This document shows positions 1-6,624 of a DNA stretch of 7,598 nucleotides, in pieces. A program made the position numbers and the translations under genes. The stretch is from NCBI GenBank assembly GCA_029248825.1, contig JAQWIP010000156.1, positions 1 to 7,598 of the forward strand, written 5' to 3'. Each line of letters begins with the position of its first letter. The stretch's first letter is position 1. The stretch is from Alphaproteobacteria bacterium. GTDB lineage: Bacteria > Pseudomonadota > Alphaproteobacteria > RS24. The notes below the pieces were generated by a model. The model was not told where the DNA came from and made no database searches. It saw only the letters and a program-made list of their open reading frames with translations.

Positions 1-39
1 TTGCGCGTTCCGGGGGTTCGAATCCCTCCCTCTCCGCCA
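1..39 (+). tRNA. tRNA-Ser, 3' part only (cut by the window edge)
   Basis: The last 39 bases fold as the end of a tRNA. A 5-bp T stem (12-16 with 24-28, one G-T pair) encloses the loop TTCGAAT (17-23). The 3' acceptor strand CCTCTCC follows (29-35), then discriminator G36 and an encoded CCA (37-39). Bases 1-11 would be the tail of a variable arm. The acceptor half implies a 5' end GGAGAGG, typical of bacterial serine tRNAs. The anticodon lies outside the window, so the isoacceptor cannot be named. The gene points toward the convergent amine oxidase, whose stop codon is 25 bases away. I see no clear terminator hairpin between them. Confidence 0.9.
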
Positions 40-63
40 TTAGCTAGCCTTATCCCGCACCTA

Positions 64-2112
64 TCAATCGTTCAAATCAATCGCTGGATTGCGGTCAAAG
101 AAGTTGCGTGGCTTTAGCACAATCTCATCAACTTTAGACGGCATCACCGGCCAATCTTCAGCCATCGGCACATGATGAAAGCCCATCGTCGCCCACGCCA
201 CAATGTCTTGCCCTTCCAAGTTTTCATTATCGGCAATGAACTCAGGCAGACCCAACCATGGCGCCGATTGGTTTACCGGTAGGCCAGAAGCAAAAATCTC
301 GTCGCGTTTATAACGCGTCACCCAAAGGTTCTTCTGCACCCAATAGGCGCGTTTAAACGTCTCATCTAGCGGCGATACAAGCGGCTTGATATTCGGCATC
401 ATCAGCTGATAACCCGTCGGATAGCCCATGGCGTTTTTGCGCTCGGGGCTCGAGAACAGCAATACGGCAGGCCGCTCAGCGTTCATATCGGTTTGTGCCA
501 TTTTCTCATCGCGCACTTTTTGTGAGCTCAGGCGCCAAAGCCCTTGCCGTGGCGCGGCGCGATTTTGCTTCGGCGCGACCAAGCGCAACCGCGAGAAATC
601 ATTCTCCGTGCCGTCGATATCGAAATCATTGCGATAGCTGAAAAAATGATCGTGGTTGACGCCCAAGCGATGCGGCGCAATCAACGTGCCGGTTTTCGTG
701 TCTTCGGCCGCCGTGGGGCTGTCCAGGCTCGCCGCCAGCACCGCCTTGGTGGCATCCAGCCCCGTGGAGATGAGGCGAATGCGCAGGCGCCCGTCTTGGC
801 CGAAAACATAGTCTTGAAAATAATCGTAATTGCCAATGGTCGCCACCATGCGCACCACCAGCTCGGTGGCCTTTCGCGACTGATGCTGCTCCAGCCCCGG
901 AATGCCCGCCAGCAGCGGCTCATCATGGCGCCAAGATGGATGGCCAGGGTCATATTCAAAAATGCAAATGCGATTGTCGGCCTCAAACGGCGCGCCTGTC
1001 GCCTCGTGCAAAGTCACGTTAAAATATTGCGCATGCGAGGGGCAATCGGCCTGCTGCAATCGCGTCGACATATTGCCAAAGCCATATTCGCCCATATCGA
1101 AATAGGCGCGATAAAACCAATTCGGATCGTTGTCATGATACGGCACAAACATTTCCGACATGGCAATTTCATAGGCCACGGGTCGCAGGCCGGCGTCTGT
1201 TTTATGCCCCACCCGATTTAGCACCGTGCCTTGGCGCGCATCGAACCGCAGGCGGAACTGCCAGCCTTGCCAATCGACGCGACTGCCGCGCAGCTTATAG
1301 TTCACGCCCTTGGGGCGAGCGCTGGTGACGGGGCGCAGACTGGCGCGCGTGTCTAGCTTATCGTGACTAAACTCGCCGCTTGGCAAATCATGCGGCGGCG
1401 CGATTTTGCCGTCGGTCGTATCGATAAGCTCGACGATTTTATCGTCGGTCAAATCATATAGAAACGCCAATCCCTCGATGGGTCGGGCGAAAATATTACT
1501 GCTGGGCAAAACGCCAAAGGCGCCCGTGCCGGCCATATAAAAGCAATCCAGCCGAACGACGCGATGGTTTCGCACATCCACTTTATCGGCGAAAAACCGG
1601 CCGATGGTGCGCGGCAAGCAAATGCCTTTTCCGGCTTCGACGCCGCGTTTTTCGAGCGCGGCCAACACCGTCGGGTGTTCCATCATTTTCATAACCAATG
1701 GCTCCAGCTCGCCGCTATTGGAGAGCATGGGCTGGCCGCCTCTCATGGGCTTGTCGGAGATAATTTTATTATTGGTTACATCGACGAGCGCCAAGCGCGG
1801 TTTTCCTTTAGCGAGAAAGGTCACCTCGGCGGCGCGCTGCGCCACCCCGCCCTCGCGCCACTTCAGGGCGCGCGCCTTATCGGGTTGTTTCAAACTGATG
1901 CGGGTAAACAAAGCGGTTTCACCATGGGCGTTTTGCAGCAGCTTTGCGGAACGCTGATACTCACTGGCGCTCAGCCCATCCCAAGGCGAAGGGGTGAGCA
2001 GCGGCTCGGCTGTGGCGGTGCGGTTGTCCTGAATGGAACGCTCCAGCCCCCAAGCAAAAAGCCCGATGAAGGCGACGGTAATCGGCAAAGCAAATTTGGT
2101 TAAAACACGCAT
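64..2112 (-). CDS. copper-containing primary amine oxidase (topaquinone enzyme), membrane-anchored
   Basis: It oxidatively deaminates primary amines to aldehyde, ammonia and hydrogen peroxide, using copper and a topaquinone made from its own tyrosine. From the start at 2112 it has 682 residues, a normal size for short bacterial forms of this family; E. coli TynA is longer. Visible residues: T-I-G-N-Y-D-Y with cofactor precursor Tyr429; catalytic Asp339 in YFDMGEYG, with the gate-type Tyr337 two residues before it; copper ligands His487 and His489 (HDH) and probably His647 (FHHVP, before EDWPVMP). Residues 7-23 are hydrophobic after Arg2 and Lys6, and no cleavage site follows closely, so I infer an uncleaved anchor with the enzyme in the periplasm. 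I chose this ATG because AGGGAG lies 6 bases upstream and it directly precedes the anchor. The frame stays open upstream to 2367 and takes in an unrelated hsdM-like stretch. No aldehyde dehydrogenase is adjacent. The substrate is unknown; the family call is very secure. Confidence 0.95.
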   Translation of the reverse strand: MRVLTKFALPITVAFIGLFAWGLERSIQDNRTATAEPLLTPSPWDGLSASEYQRSAKLLQNAHGETALFTRISLKQPDKARALKWREGGVAQRAAEVTFLAKGKPRLALVDVTNNKIISDKPMRGGQPMLSNSGELEPLVMKMMEHPTVLAALEKRGVEAGKGICLPRTIGRFFADKVDVRNHRVVRLDCFYMAGTGAFGVLPSSNIFARPIEGLAFLYDLTDDKIVELIDTTDGKIAPPHDLPSGEFSHDKLDTRASLRPVTSARPKGVNYKLRGSRVDWQGWQFRLRFDARQGTVLNRVGHKTDAGLRPVAYEIAMSEMFVPYHDNDPNWFYRAYFDMGEYGFGNMSTRLQQADCPSHAQYFNVTLHEATGAPFEADNRICIFEYDPGHPSWRHDEPLLAGIPGLEQHQSRKATELVVRMVATIGNYDYFQDYVFGQDGRLRIRLISTGLDATKAVLAASLDSPTAAEDTKTGTLIAPHRLGVNHDHFFSYRNDFDIDGTENDFSRLRLVAPKQNRAAPRQGLWRLSSQKVRDEKMAQTDMNAERPAVLLFSSPERKNAMGYPTGYQLMMPNIKPLVSPLDETFKRAYWVQKNLWVTRYKRDEIFASGLPVNQSAPWLGLPEFIADNENLEGQDIVAWATMGFHHVPMAEDWPVMPSKVDEIVLKPRNFFDRNPAIDLND

Positions 2113-2117
2113 GAGAA

Positions 2118-2144
2118 TCTCCCTTGGCAATAGTCTAGCCAAGG
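2118..2144 (-). promoter_or_regulatory. inverted repeat covering the amine oxidase ribosome binding site
   Basis: CCTTGGC (2122-2128) and GCCAAGG (2138-2144) form a perfect 7-bp inverted repeat with a 9-base spacer. One arm contains most of the Shine-Dalgarno AAGGGAGA (2118-2125) of the amine oxidase that starts at 2112. With one bulged G the stem can extend by two pairs. In a long transcript it would hide the ribosome binding site. If transcription starts within it (see the promoter at 2132-2161) it would act as DNA instead, for example as an operator over -10 and +1. The repeat is seen directly; its function is inferred. Confidence 0.5.
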
Positions 2145-2161
2145 AGCTGGAAAAAAGGCAA
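2132..2161 (-). promoter_or_regulatory. possible sigma70-type promoter of the amine oxidase
   Basis: On the minus strand TTGCCT (2161-2156) and TAGACT (2137-2132) are separated by 18 bases, each matching four of six consensus positions. The -10 falls in the spacer of the inverted repeat at 2122-2144, and the predicted start would leave a leader of roughly 15 to 20 bases including the Shine-Dalgarno. The match is weak and is mainly supported by position. Confidence 0.3.
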
Positions 2162-2205
2162 GGCTTTGGAGGCTTGAATACAGACGCAGTCTGATTAACC
2201 AGCCG

Positions 2206-2301
2206 CATCCAACTGGTTTGCTCGGTGTAATCAAGCTCACCACTGCAACCCGCGTCTTTTTGCAATGTGTCATCGATGTTTTTAAACGCGGCCTCATACA
2301 T
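2206..2301 (-). pseudogene. hsdM: remnant of a type I restriction-modification methyltransferase subunit (HsdM N-terminus)
   Basis: A minus-strand ATG at 2301 opens about 32 codons containing FKNIDD, KDAGCS, ELDY and EQTSW in that order. I recognise this as the start of one class of HsdM, the methyltransferase subunit of type I restriction-modification systems, in which such a segment begins the N-terminal helical domain. A modest AGAGG lies about 8 bases upstream, fitting a genuine old gene start. After EQTSWM the expected FLKYLD-type continuation is absent and the frame runs on as unrelated sequence. The methyltransferase core motifs and the HsdS and HsdR partners are not in the window. It is therefore a truncated relic with no methylation function. 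It is in frame with the amine oxidase downstream, with no stop between. The identification rests on recall of the motif, not a search. Confidence 0.65.
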
Positions 2302-2505
2302 ATCGACGGCCTCTGACAAGGCACCAACCGTTGCAAAGAGGCATATGGGTTCGCGCGCCATGCGCATATTTTGAGAAACTAGTTTTCGTCATTTGATGCT
2401 TTCCGCATTCTTAATTTTTTATTAACGCCAGCATAAAGCTGTTTTCAAAACGACTTCAAGTGTTTCCTCTCCTTGATAAGGTTTCCCTCTATATCCAGCT
2501 CCCTC

Positions 2506-2534
2506 TTGTTACGCCGCGACCAAGTGCTTATATC
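2506..2534 (+). promoter_or_regulatory. likely sigma70-type promoter of the NfsB-like gene
   Basis: TTGTTA (2506-2511) and TATATC (2529-2534) are separated by exactly 17 bases, 43 bases before the ATG at 2578. This is the best promoter-like match in the window and is correctly placed for the plus-strand nitroreductase. The ribosome binding site downstream is weak (an A/G-rich stretch with GATAGAAAG at 2561-2569). Confidence 0.5.
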
Positions 2535-2577
2535 GGCAAATAACACCCCACCCTCTTCGAGATAGAAAGCAAAATAT

Positions 2578-3210
2578 ATGAACATCATCGAACAATTGAA
2601 CTGGCGCTATGCCGCCAAGAAAATGGATCCAGCCAAGCCGGTTCCACAAGACAAAGTCGACAAGATTATCGAGGCCGTGCGCCTGTCGCCAACCTCTAGC
2701 GGCACCCAGCCGTTTGAGCTTATCGTCGTCACCAATCCCGAGGTTCGTAGCCAACTATGCGAAGCCGCTTCGGGACAAGCGCAAATTACCGAAGGCTCGC
2801 ATCTGCTGGTTTTCGCGGCATGGGATAATTACACAGACCAACGCATAGACGATGTCGTGAAGCTGATGACCCAAGAGCGCGGCGAAATCGAGATGATGAA
2901 CACCTATTACGATAATCTGAAATCTGCCTATGTGCCGCGCGACACAGAAGTGAATTACGCCCACGCCGCACGCCAAGCCTATATCGCTTTGGGCATCGCC
3001 ATGGTGGCCGCCGCCGAACAACAAGTCGACAGCACCCCAATGGAAGGCTTCGACCCAGATGCCGTCGATGAAATTTTGGGACTGAAAGCGCGCGGCCTGC
3101 GCTCGGTAGTATTGCTGCCGCTCGGCTATCGCGACCCAACCGGAGACTGGCTGCTGCCCATGAAAAAAGTCCGCAAGTCGCAAGACACTCTGGTCACGCT
3201 GGTTGACTAA
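2578..3210 (+). CDS. NAD(P)H-dependent FMN oxidoreductase, NfsB-like nitroreductase family
   Basis: This 210-residue protein belongs to the nitroreductase fold: FMN-bound cytoplasmic homodimers that reduce nitroaromatics, quinones or similar acceptors with NAD(P)H. The length is usual for NfsB/YfkO-type members. Features seen: the N-terminal WRYAAKKMD segment (residues 9-17), equivalent to the basic FMN-phosphate loop; SPTSSGTQPFEL (37-48), the second FMN-contacting loop; a helical core around QAYIALGIAMVAAAEQQ (133-149); PLGYRD (181-186); and the C-terminal basic KKVRKS (196-201). The ATG follows a good promoter at a reasonable distance, although its ribosome binding site is poor. It seems to be a single-gene unit, closed by the terminator at 3241-3273, and converges on another nitroreductase. 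The physiological substrate cannot be read from sequence. Confidence 0.9.
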   Translation: MNIIEQLNWRYAAKKMDPAKPVPQDKVDKIIEAVRLSPTSSGTQPFELIVVTNPEVRSQLCEAASGQAQITEGSHLLVFAAWDNYTDQRIDDVVKLMTQERGEIEMMNTYYDNLKSAYVPRDTEVNYAHAARQAYIALGIAMVAAAEQQVDSTPMEGFDPDAVDEILGLKARGLRSVVLLPLGYRDPTGDWLLPMKKVRKSQDTLVTLVD

Positions 3211-3240
3211 ACCTTACGGGGTTTCAAAATAAATAAAGGC

Positions 3241-3273
3241 GGCGCGGGTATATGCCCTCGCCTCCTTTTCTTT
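3241..3273 (+). terminator. rho-independent terminator between the convergent nitroreductase genes
   Basis: GGCGCGGG (3241-3248) pairs with CCCTCGCC (3255-3262) with one C-T mismatch and a six-base loop, followed by a T-rich tail (3263-3273). It begins 30 bases after the stop of the plus-strand gene. Read on the minus strand, the same stem is followed by a T-rich run (the complement of roughly 3224-3238), so it may end transcription from both sides. Confidence 0.75.
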
Positions 3274-3290
3274 GCGTCGGGTTTTAACGT

Positions 3291-3968
3291 TTACTCGTCG
3301 AAGCCCAAAAAGGTTGTGGCTTCTTCCACGCTTTTGCGCTCCGACACCACGGCATTGGCCGGAAAGCTCTCGTCTGGCCAGCCGATGGCCACGGCTTTCA
3401 TAATCACTTGGTCTTCGGCAATGCCCGCATGTTCGCGCACAACCGGCGATTGCATGATGCCTTGGCTATTGATAACCGCGCCGAGGCCGCGCGACCAAGC
3501 CGCGTTCACCAAAGCTGTGGTCACCGCGCCGCAATCGAACGAGGTGTCATCGCTGCCCGCCAAATTGCGGTCGTAGGTAACAATCACACAAACCGGCGCA
3601 TCGAATTGGCGAAAGCCGCGCAGCACCCAATCCAGGCGCGCGTCTTTGTCTTCGCGCGCAATGCCCATGGCCGAGAATAATTGTTTGGCCACGCCCACTT
3701 GGCGGTCGCGGTGCTGGCCTTCGAAAGCCTCGCCCGTGCGGAACTCGCGCGAATGCGGCACGCCCGCCATATTGCGCTCGGTGTTGCCCTCGCGGATGCG
3801 GTCGAGCGGCTCGCCAGACAGCACATAAAAATTCCACGGCTGGGTGTTCATCGACGATGGCGAGCGCATCGCCAGAGCCAGAATTTCTTCTATCAACGCC
3901 TTGGGAACCGGCTCTGGCTTATAGCCTCGAATGCTGCGGCGGCCTGTGATTACGTCATCGAACTGCAT
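3291..3968 (-). CDS. nitroreductase family protein (PnbA/NfnB-like)
   Basis: This 225-residue FMN enzyme of the nitroreductase superfamily differs from the neighbouring one. It has the strict signatures RRSIRGYKP (residues 10-18, FMN phosphate loop), SPSSMNTQPWNF (36-47), GLGAVINSQG (161-170) and a C-terminal SERKSVEE (209-216). These are common in enzymes resembling nitrobenzoate nitroreductase. The expected role is NAD(P)H-driven reduction of nitro groups or related acceptors in the cytoplasm as a dimer. The start is well supported: AGGTGAGG lies about 8 bases upstream of the ATG at 3968. It diverges from the RomA-like hydrolase across 112 bases and converges with the NfsB-like gene across 80 bases, so it is probably transcribed alone. 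The exact substrate is unknown. Confidence 0.92.
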   Translation of the reverse strand: MQFDDVITGRRSIRGYKPEPVPKALIEEILALAMRSPSSMNTQPWNFYVLSGEPLDRIREGNTERNMAGVPHSREFRTGEAFEGQHRDRQVGVAKQLFSAMGIAREDKDARLDWVLRGFRQFDAPVCVIVTYDRNLAGSDDTSFDCGAVTTALVNAAWSRGLGAVINSQGIMQSPVVREHAGIAEDQVIMKAVAIGWPDESFPANAVVSERKSVEEATTFLGFDE

Positions 3969-4045
3969 GGAAATACCTCACCTTTGAATATAGCTAATTT
4001 TGTCTGCCATAGTTCTATCGCTGGTCAGCCCGAAGTGCCAGAGGT

Positions 4046-4055
4046 TTTGCGCAAA
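4046..4055. promoter_or_regulatory. 10-bp palindrome in the divergent intergenic region
   Basis: TTTGCGCAAA is a perfect palindrome located 25 bases before the RomA-like start at 4081 and 78 bases before the nitroreductase start at 3968. It overlaps a possible -35 element (TTGCGC, 4047-4052). Its position suits an operator shared by both genes, but a 10-bp palindrome can occur by chance. Confidence 0.3.
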
Positions 4056-4075
4056 TCTTGTAAAAGCGTTAGTCT
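4047..4075 (+). promoter_or_regulatory. weak promoter candidate that would give a leaderless mRNA
   Basis: TTGCGC (4047-4052) and TAGTCT (4070-4075) are 17 bases apart, each matching three of six consensus positions. The -10 ends five bases before the ATG at 4081, so the transcript would begin at or near the start codon. This agrees with the absence of any Shine-Dalgarno before that ATG. The hexamers are poor and this remains a guess. Confidence 0.2.
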
Positions 4076-4080
4076 CGCGC

Positions 4081-5193
4081 ATGACCTATTTAAAACGCAG
4101 CCTCGTCGCCCTCCTCTGCCTTGTGCTTCTGGCCACTGGCGTCATCGCCCTTGTGGGCTATCGTCTCAGCTCGGCCACCTCGGCCGAGACCGACACCAAA
4201 TTGCAAAACTCGCTAAATGTCCGTCAGGGCAAAGTGCAAAACCTAGAACCCGCGGCGGGCTTCGAGTTTAGCTGGAGCAGCTTGGCCGATGCATTTGCCG
4301 AATACCCCAACACCGAGCCGGTCGATAGCTTGCCGCTTCGCCCGATAGCCGCCGCGCGCTTGAGCGCCGCACCCGCGCCCGGTTTGCGCTATGCATGGAT
4401 AGGCCATTCCACGGTTTTGCTCGAAGTCGACGGCCTGCGCATCCTCACCGATCCGGTGTTTTCCGAGCGCGCCTCGCCGTTTTCGTTTGCTGGCCCCAAG
4501 CGGTTTCACCCCTCGCCTTTGGCTTTGGCGGACGCGCAAAACATCGATGCCGTGGTGGTCTCGCATAATCATTACGACCATATGGACGAAGCCAGCCTTC
4601 GCCAGTTGGCAGCGCAAGGCGCCCAGATTTTCGTACCGCTTGGCAATCGGCCACAAGTGCTAAAATGGGGTATCGCGCCCGACCAAGTGCAAGAAATGGA
4701 TTGGGGGCAAAGCGTGCGCCTCGGGCAGGTTGAGATTACCGCCACGCCTGCGCGCCATTATTCCAGTCGCGGCATGTTCGATTTGCATGAGACGATGTGG
4801 GCGTCTTGGGTGATTGCGGGGCCGCAGCATCGGGTCTATTTCTCGGGCGACACGGGCTACGGCAAAAGCTTCCAAACCATCGGCCAAACGCATGGGCCGT
4901 TTGATTTAACGGTGATGAAAATCGGTGCCTATGGGCCAGGTCAATCGTGGGTAGACGTGCATATGCCGCCAGAAGAAACCATTCAAGCGCATATAGATTT
5001 ACGCGGCAAAACCATGCTGCCGACCCATTGGGGCACGTTTAACTTGGGCTATCATCCGTGGAAAGAACCGATAGAACGCGCGCGCCGCGCCGCCGAAGCC
5101 AAAGGCGTCACCCTCGCCTCGCCCGTCTTGGGCGCCATCCACTCGACCAAAAACCCAACCCCGCAAACCAATTGGTGGGCGGGGCTGGAGTAG
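4081..5193 (+). CDS. membrane-anchored MBL-fold metal-dependent hydrolase (RomA / NAPE-PLD-like)
   Basis: This is a 370-residue zinc hydrolase of the metallo-beta-lactamase fold, resembling bacterial RomA and NAPE-hydrolysing phospholipase D. The metal-site residues are complete: SHNHYDHMD gives His162, His164, Asp166 and His167; ARHYSSRG gives His226; FSGDTGYG gives Asp257; PTHWGTF gives His316. The family's WIGHSTVLL strand is at residues 107-115 and an HMPPEE segment at 294-299. Residues 7-27 are strongly hydrophobic after Lys5 and Arg6, so I predict an N-terminal membrane anchor with the catalytic domain outside the cytoplasm. I start at ATG 4081, directly before this anchor; the frame is also open from a TTG at 4000, but that extension looks non-coding. 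No Shine-Dalgarno precedes 4081. Relatives act on lipids or other phosphodiesters, so membrane lipid turnover is possible but unproven. Confidence 0.88.
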   Translation: MTYLKRSLVALLCLVLLATGVIALVGYRLSSATSAETDTKLQNSLNVRQGKVQNLEPAAGFEFSWSSLADAFAEYPNTEPVDSLPLRPIAAARLSAAPAPGLRYAWIGHSTVLLEVDGLRILTDPVFSERASPFSFAGPKRFHPSPLALADAQNIDAVVVSHNHYDHMDEASLRQLAAQGAQIFVPLGNRPQVLKWGIAPDQVQEMDWGQSVRLGQVEITATPARHYSSRGMFDLHETMWASWVIAGPQHRVYFSGDTGYGKSFQTIGQTHGPFDLTVMKIGAYGPGQSWVDVHMPPEETIQAHIDLRGKTMLPTHWGTFNLGYHPWKEPIERARRAAEAKGVTLASPVLGAIHSTKNPTPQTNWWAGLE

Positions 5194-5208
5194 ATATAAA
5201 GCGGCTTC

Positions 5209-5235
5209 GGGTAAAACCCTTTAGTGGGCTTACCC
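5209..5235. terminator. possible hairpin between convergent genes
   Basis: GGGTAA (5209-5214) pairs with TTACCC (5230-5235), and inside it CCC (5217-5219) pairs with GGG (5226-5228). It sits 15 bases after the RomA-like stop, and its far arm includes the stop codon of the convergent transporter (5230-5232). There is no good T run on either side, so it is a weak terminator candidate at best. Confidence 0.3.
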
Positions 5236-6552
5236 CCCGACTTTGTTTTGCTTGGGCAAGAACAGCAAGGCGATGGCCCCCATGAAGGAGCCTGCCGCCA
5301 TGATGGGTGACACCACATAGAGGCTCATGCCACCGGCGAACAACAATCCACCGACCCATGGGCCAACCACGGCACCGCCGCGACCCGTGCCCAGCACAAC
5401 GCCCACGCCCGAACCCAGAACCGCTGGCGGGAAGGCATAGGCGAACAGCCCAAAAGCCCCACCAATAACGGCAAAGAGGAAGAAGCCAGCCAAAGTGCCA
5501 GCCGCCAACATCAAGCTCAGCGTGCCGGTGAAGAATGGGAAAGCCGCCACCGATAGCGCACTGCCCGTCAGGCAGATAATCATCAGGGTTTTTAGATTTA
5601 CCAGCCGCGAGGCAAAGGCCATGGCAATCGAGCCGGTTAGGCCACCGATGCTAATCATGCCCAGCACCCGCGTGCCTTCCACCGCCGTGTACCCCAAATC
5701 AGTAACCGCGGCAGGCATCCATTTGACGAAATAATAATAGGTCAAAATATTGCCCAAATAGCAGATCATCATAATGATGGTGATGCGGCGGGTTTCGCCT
5801 TCGAACAGACGCATGGGCGAAATTTTCTCTTCGTCTTCTGCCGCCGGAACGCTGGAATCGAAGCTCTCGTCGAAGCCGATTTTCTCCAAGGTTGTGCCGA
5901 TTTTTTCAACAAAACCGTCAGGACGGCGGCGCTCGAGGAAGCCGATGGATTCAGGCACTAAAAACACCACCACGGGAATAAAGGCAAAACTAATCCAAGC
6001 CCCGAAAGTGAAAATCGCGCGCCAATCGCCGCCCTCTAGCAACATGCCCGAAAACTGGCTGGCCAGATAAATACCGAATGTATAGCCGCCAGCCACCATA
6101 ATCACGGTCAGGCTGCGGTTTTTCGCATTGCTATATTCCGACGACAAAGCCGTGGCCGAAGCCATCATGCCGCCAATGCCAAGGCCGGTGAAGACGCGCG
6201 AGGCGGCCAAGGTTTCCATGTTATATGCATAGCCAGAACCCGCCATGCCCAGCGTGATAATAATCAAGCACAAGAGGAACACCATCCGCCGACCATAAAG
6301 GTCGGTCAGCGTGCCGATGAAGATGAGGCCAATGGCCATGCCGATAAATTCGAGCGGCAGCAAAAAGCCCAACTCGGCTTTCGTCAGTCCCCATTCTTGG
6401 GTAATGCCCGCGCCCGCAAGCGAGATAGACATCACGTCATAGCCATCTAAGGCCATGGCCAGAATGCAAATAAGCACCACCAACCATTGCCGTCCGCGCA
6501 TCGGCGACTGGTCGAGAATTTCACTTGGACGTCTTAATGATTGGCTGCTCAT
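5230..6552 (-). CDS. MFS transporter, aromatic acid:H+ symporter (AAHS) family
   Basis: This 440-residue inner-membrane protein of the major facilitator superfamily should have twelve membrane helices. Diagnostic features: DGYD at residues 36-39 in helix 1, matching the DGxD of PcaK/BenK-type carriers; the helix 2-3 loop GTLTDLYGRR (80-89); a conserved Arg119 region SRVFTGLGIGG; PESIGFLERRRP (200-211) leading into the long hydrophilic central loop (to about 255); and GTGRGGAVVGPWVGG (388-402) in a late helix. Family members import benzoates, hydroxybenzoates and other small organic acids with protons. AGGGAG lies 8 bases upstream of the ATG at 6552. The gene starts 72 bases after the CoA ester lyase on the same strand, with only a weak AGCGC/GCGCT repeat and no clear terminator between them, so co-transcription is likely. 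This links the imported acid to a CoA-ester cleavage pathway. The precise substrate cannot be read from sequence. Confidence 0.92.
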   Translation of the reverse strand: MSSQSLRRPSEILDQSPMRGRQWLVVLICILAMALDGYDVMSISLAGAGITQEWGLTKAELGFLLPLEFIGMAIGLIFIGTLTDLYGRRMVFLLCLIIITLGMAGSGYAYNMETLAASRVFTGLGIGGMMASATALSSEYSNAKNRSLTVIMVAGGYTFGIYLASQFSGMLLEGGDWRAIFTFGAWISFAFIPVVVFLVPESIGFLERRRPDGFVEKIGTTLEKIGFDESFDSSVPAAEDEEKISPMRLFEGETRRITIIMMICYLGNILTYYYFVKWMPAAVTDLGYTAVEGTRVLGMISIGGLTGSIAMAFASRLVNLKTLMIICLTGSALSVAAFPFFTGTLSLMLAAGTLAGFFLFAVIGGAFGLFAYAFPPAVLGSGVGVVLGTGRGGAVVGPWVGGLLFAGGMSLYVVSPIMAAGSFMGAIALLFLPKQNKVGG

Positions 6553-6624
6553 GGCATATCTCCCTAAAGTTGTATGTTCAGTCTAGTCACGCGCGCGAAG
6601 CTCTCGCAAGCGCTATTTGGCGCG

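Larger units (their letters stand above)
2113..2577. other. gene-free stretch between the divergent amine oxidase and nitroreductase genes
   Basis: Apart from the hsdM relic, the inverted repeat and the two candidate promoters, this stretch has no gene I can support. It is AT-richer than the flanking genes. Small symmetric elements are visible: the palindrome AAACTAGTTT (2376-2385), TTAAT-N5-ATTAA (2411-2425) and GTTTT-C-AAAAC (2441-2451). The hexamer CCCTCT recurs at 2485, 2501 and 2551 around the nitroreductase promoter. None is strong enough to assign a function. The mixture fits an old insertion or deletion site between two divergently read genes. Confidence 0.5.

Noticed and set aside
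12..39. tRNA 3' end as an attachment site with a second copy in the window
   Set aside because: I looked for a repeat of the T-loop and acceptor sequence elsewhere in the window and found none, so no attL/attR pair is claimed.
544..1221. 225-codon open frame antisense to the amine oxidase
   Set aside because: It lies opposite a gene with all catalytic motifs intact, and its Arg/Ala-rich translation matches no family I recognise; it is a compositional shadow.
2113..2367. Longer amine oxidase start, giving 767 residues
   Set aside because: The extra 85 residues include an hsdM-like segment and would bury the membrane anchor; the internal ATG at 2112 has a strong Shine-Dalgarno and sits directly before the anchor.
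4000..4080. TTG start extending the RomA-like hydrolase by 27 residues
   Set aside because: The start codon is rare, no ribosome binding site precedes it, and the extension would place non-hydrophobic sequence before the membrane anchor.
3681..4271. 196-codon plus-strand frame spanning the nitroreductase and RomA-like genes
   Set aside because: It crosses the divergent intergenic region and overlaps two well-supported genes in other frames, and I see no recognisable domain in it.
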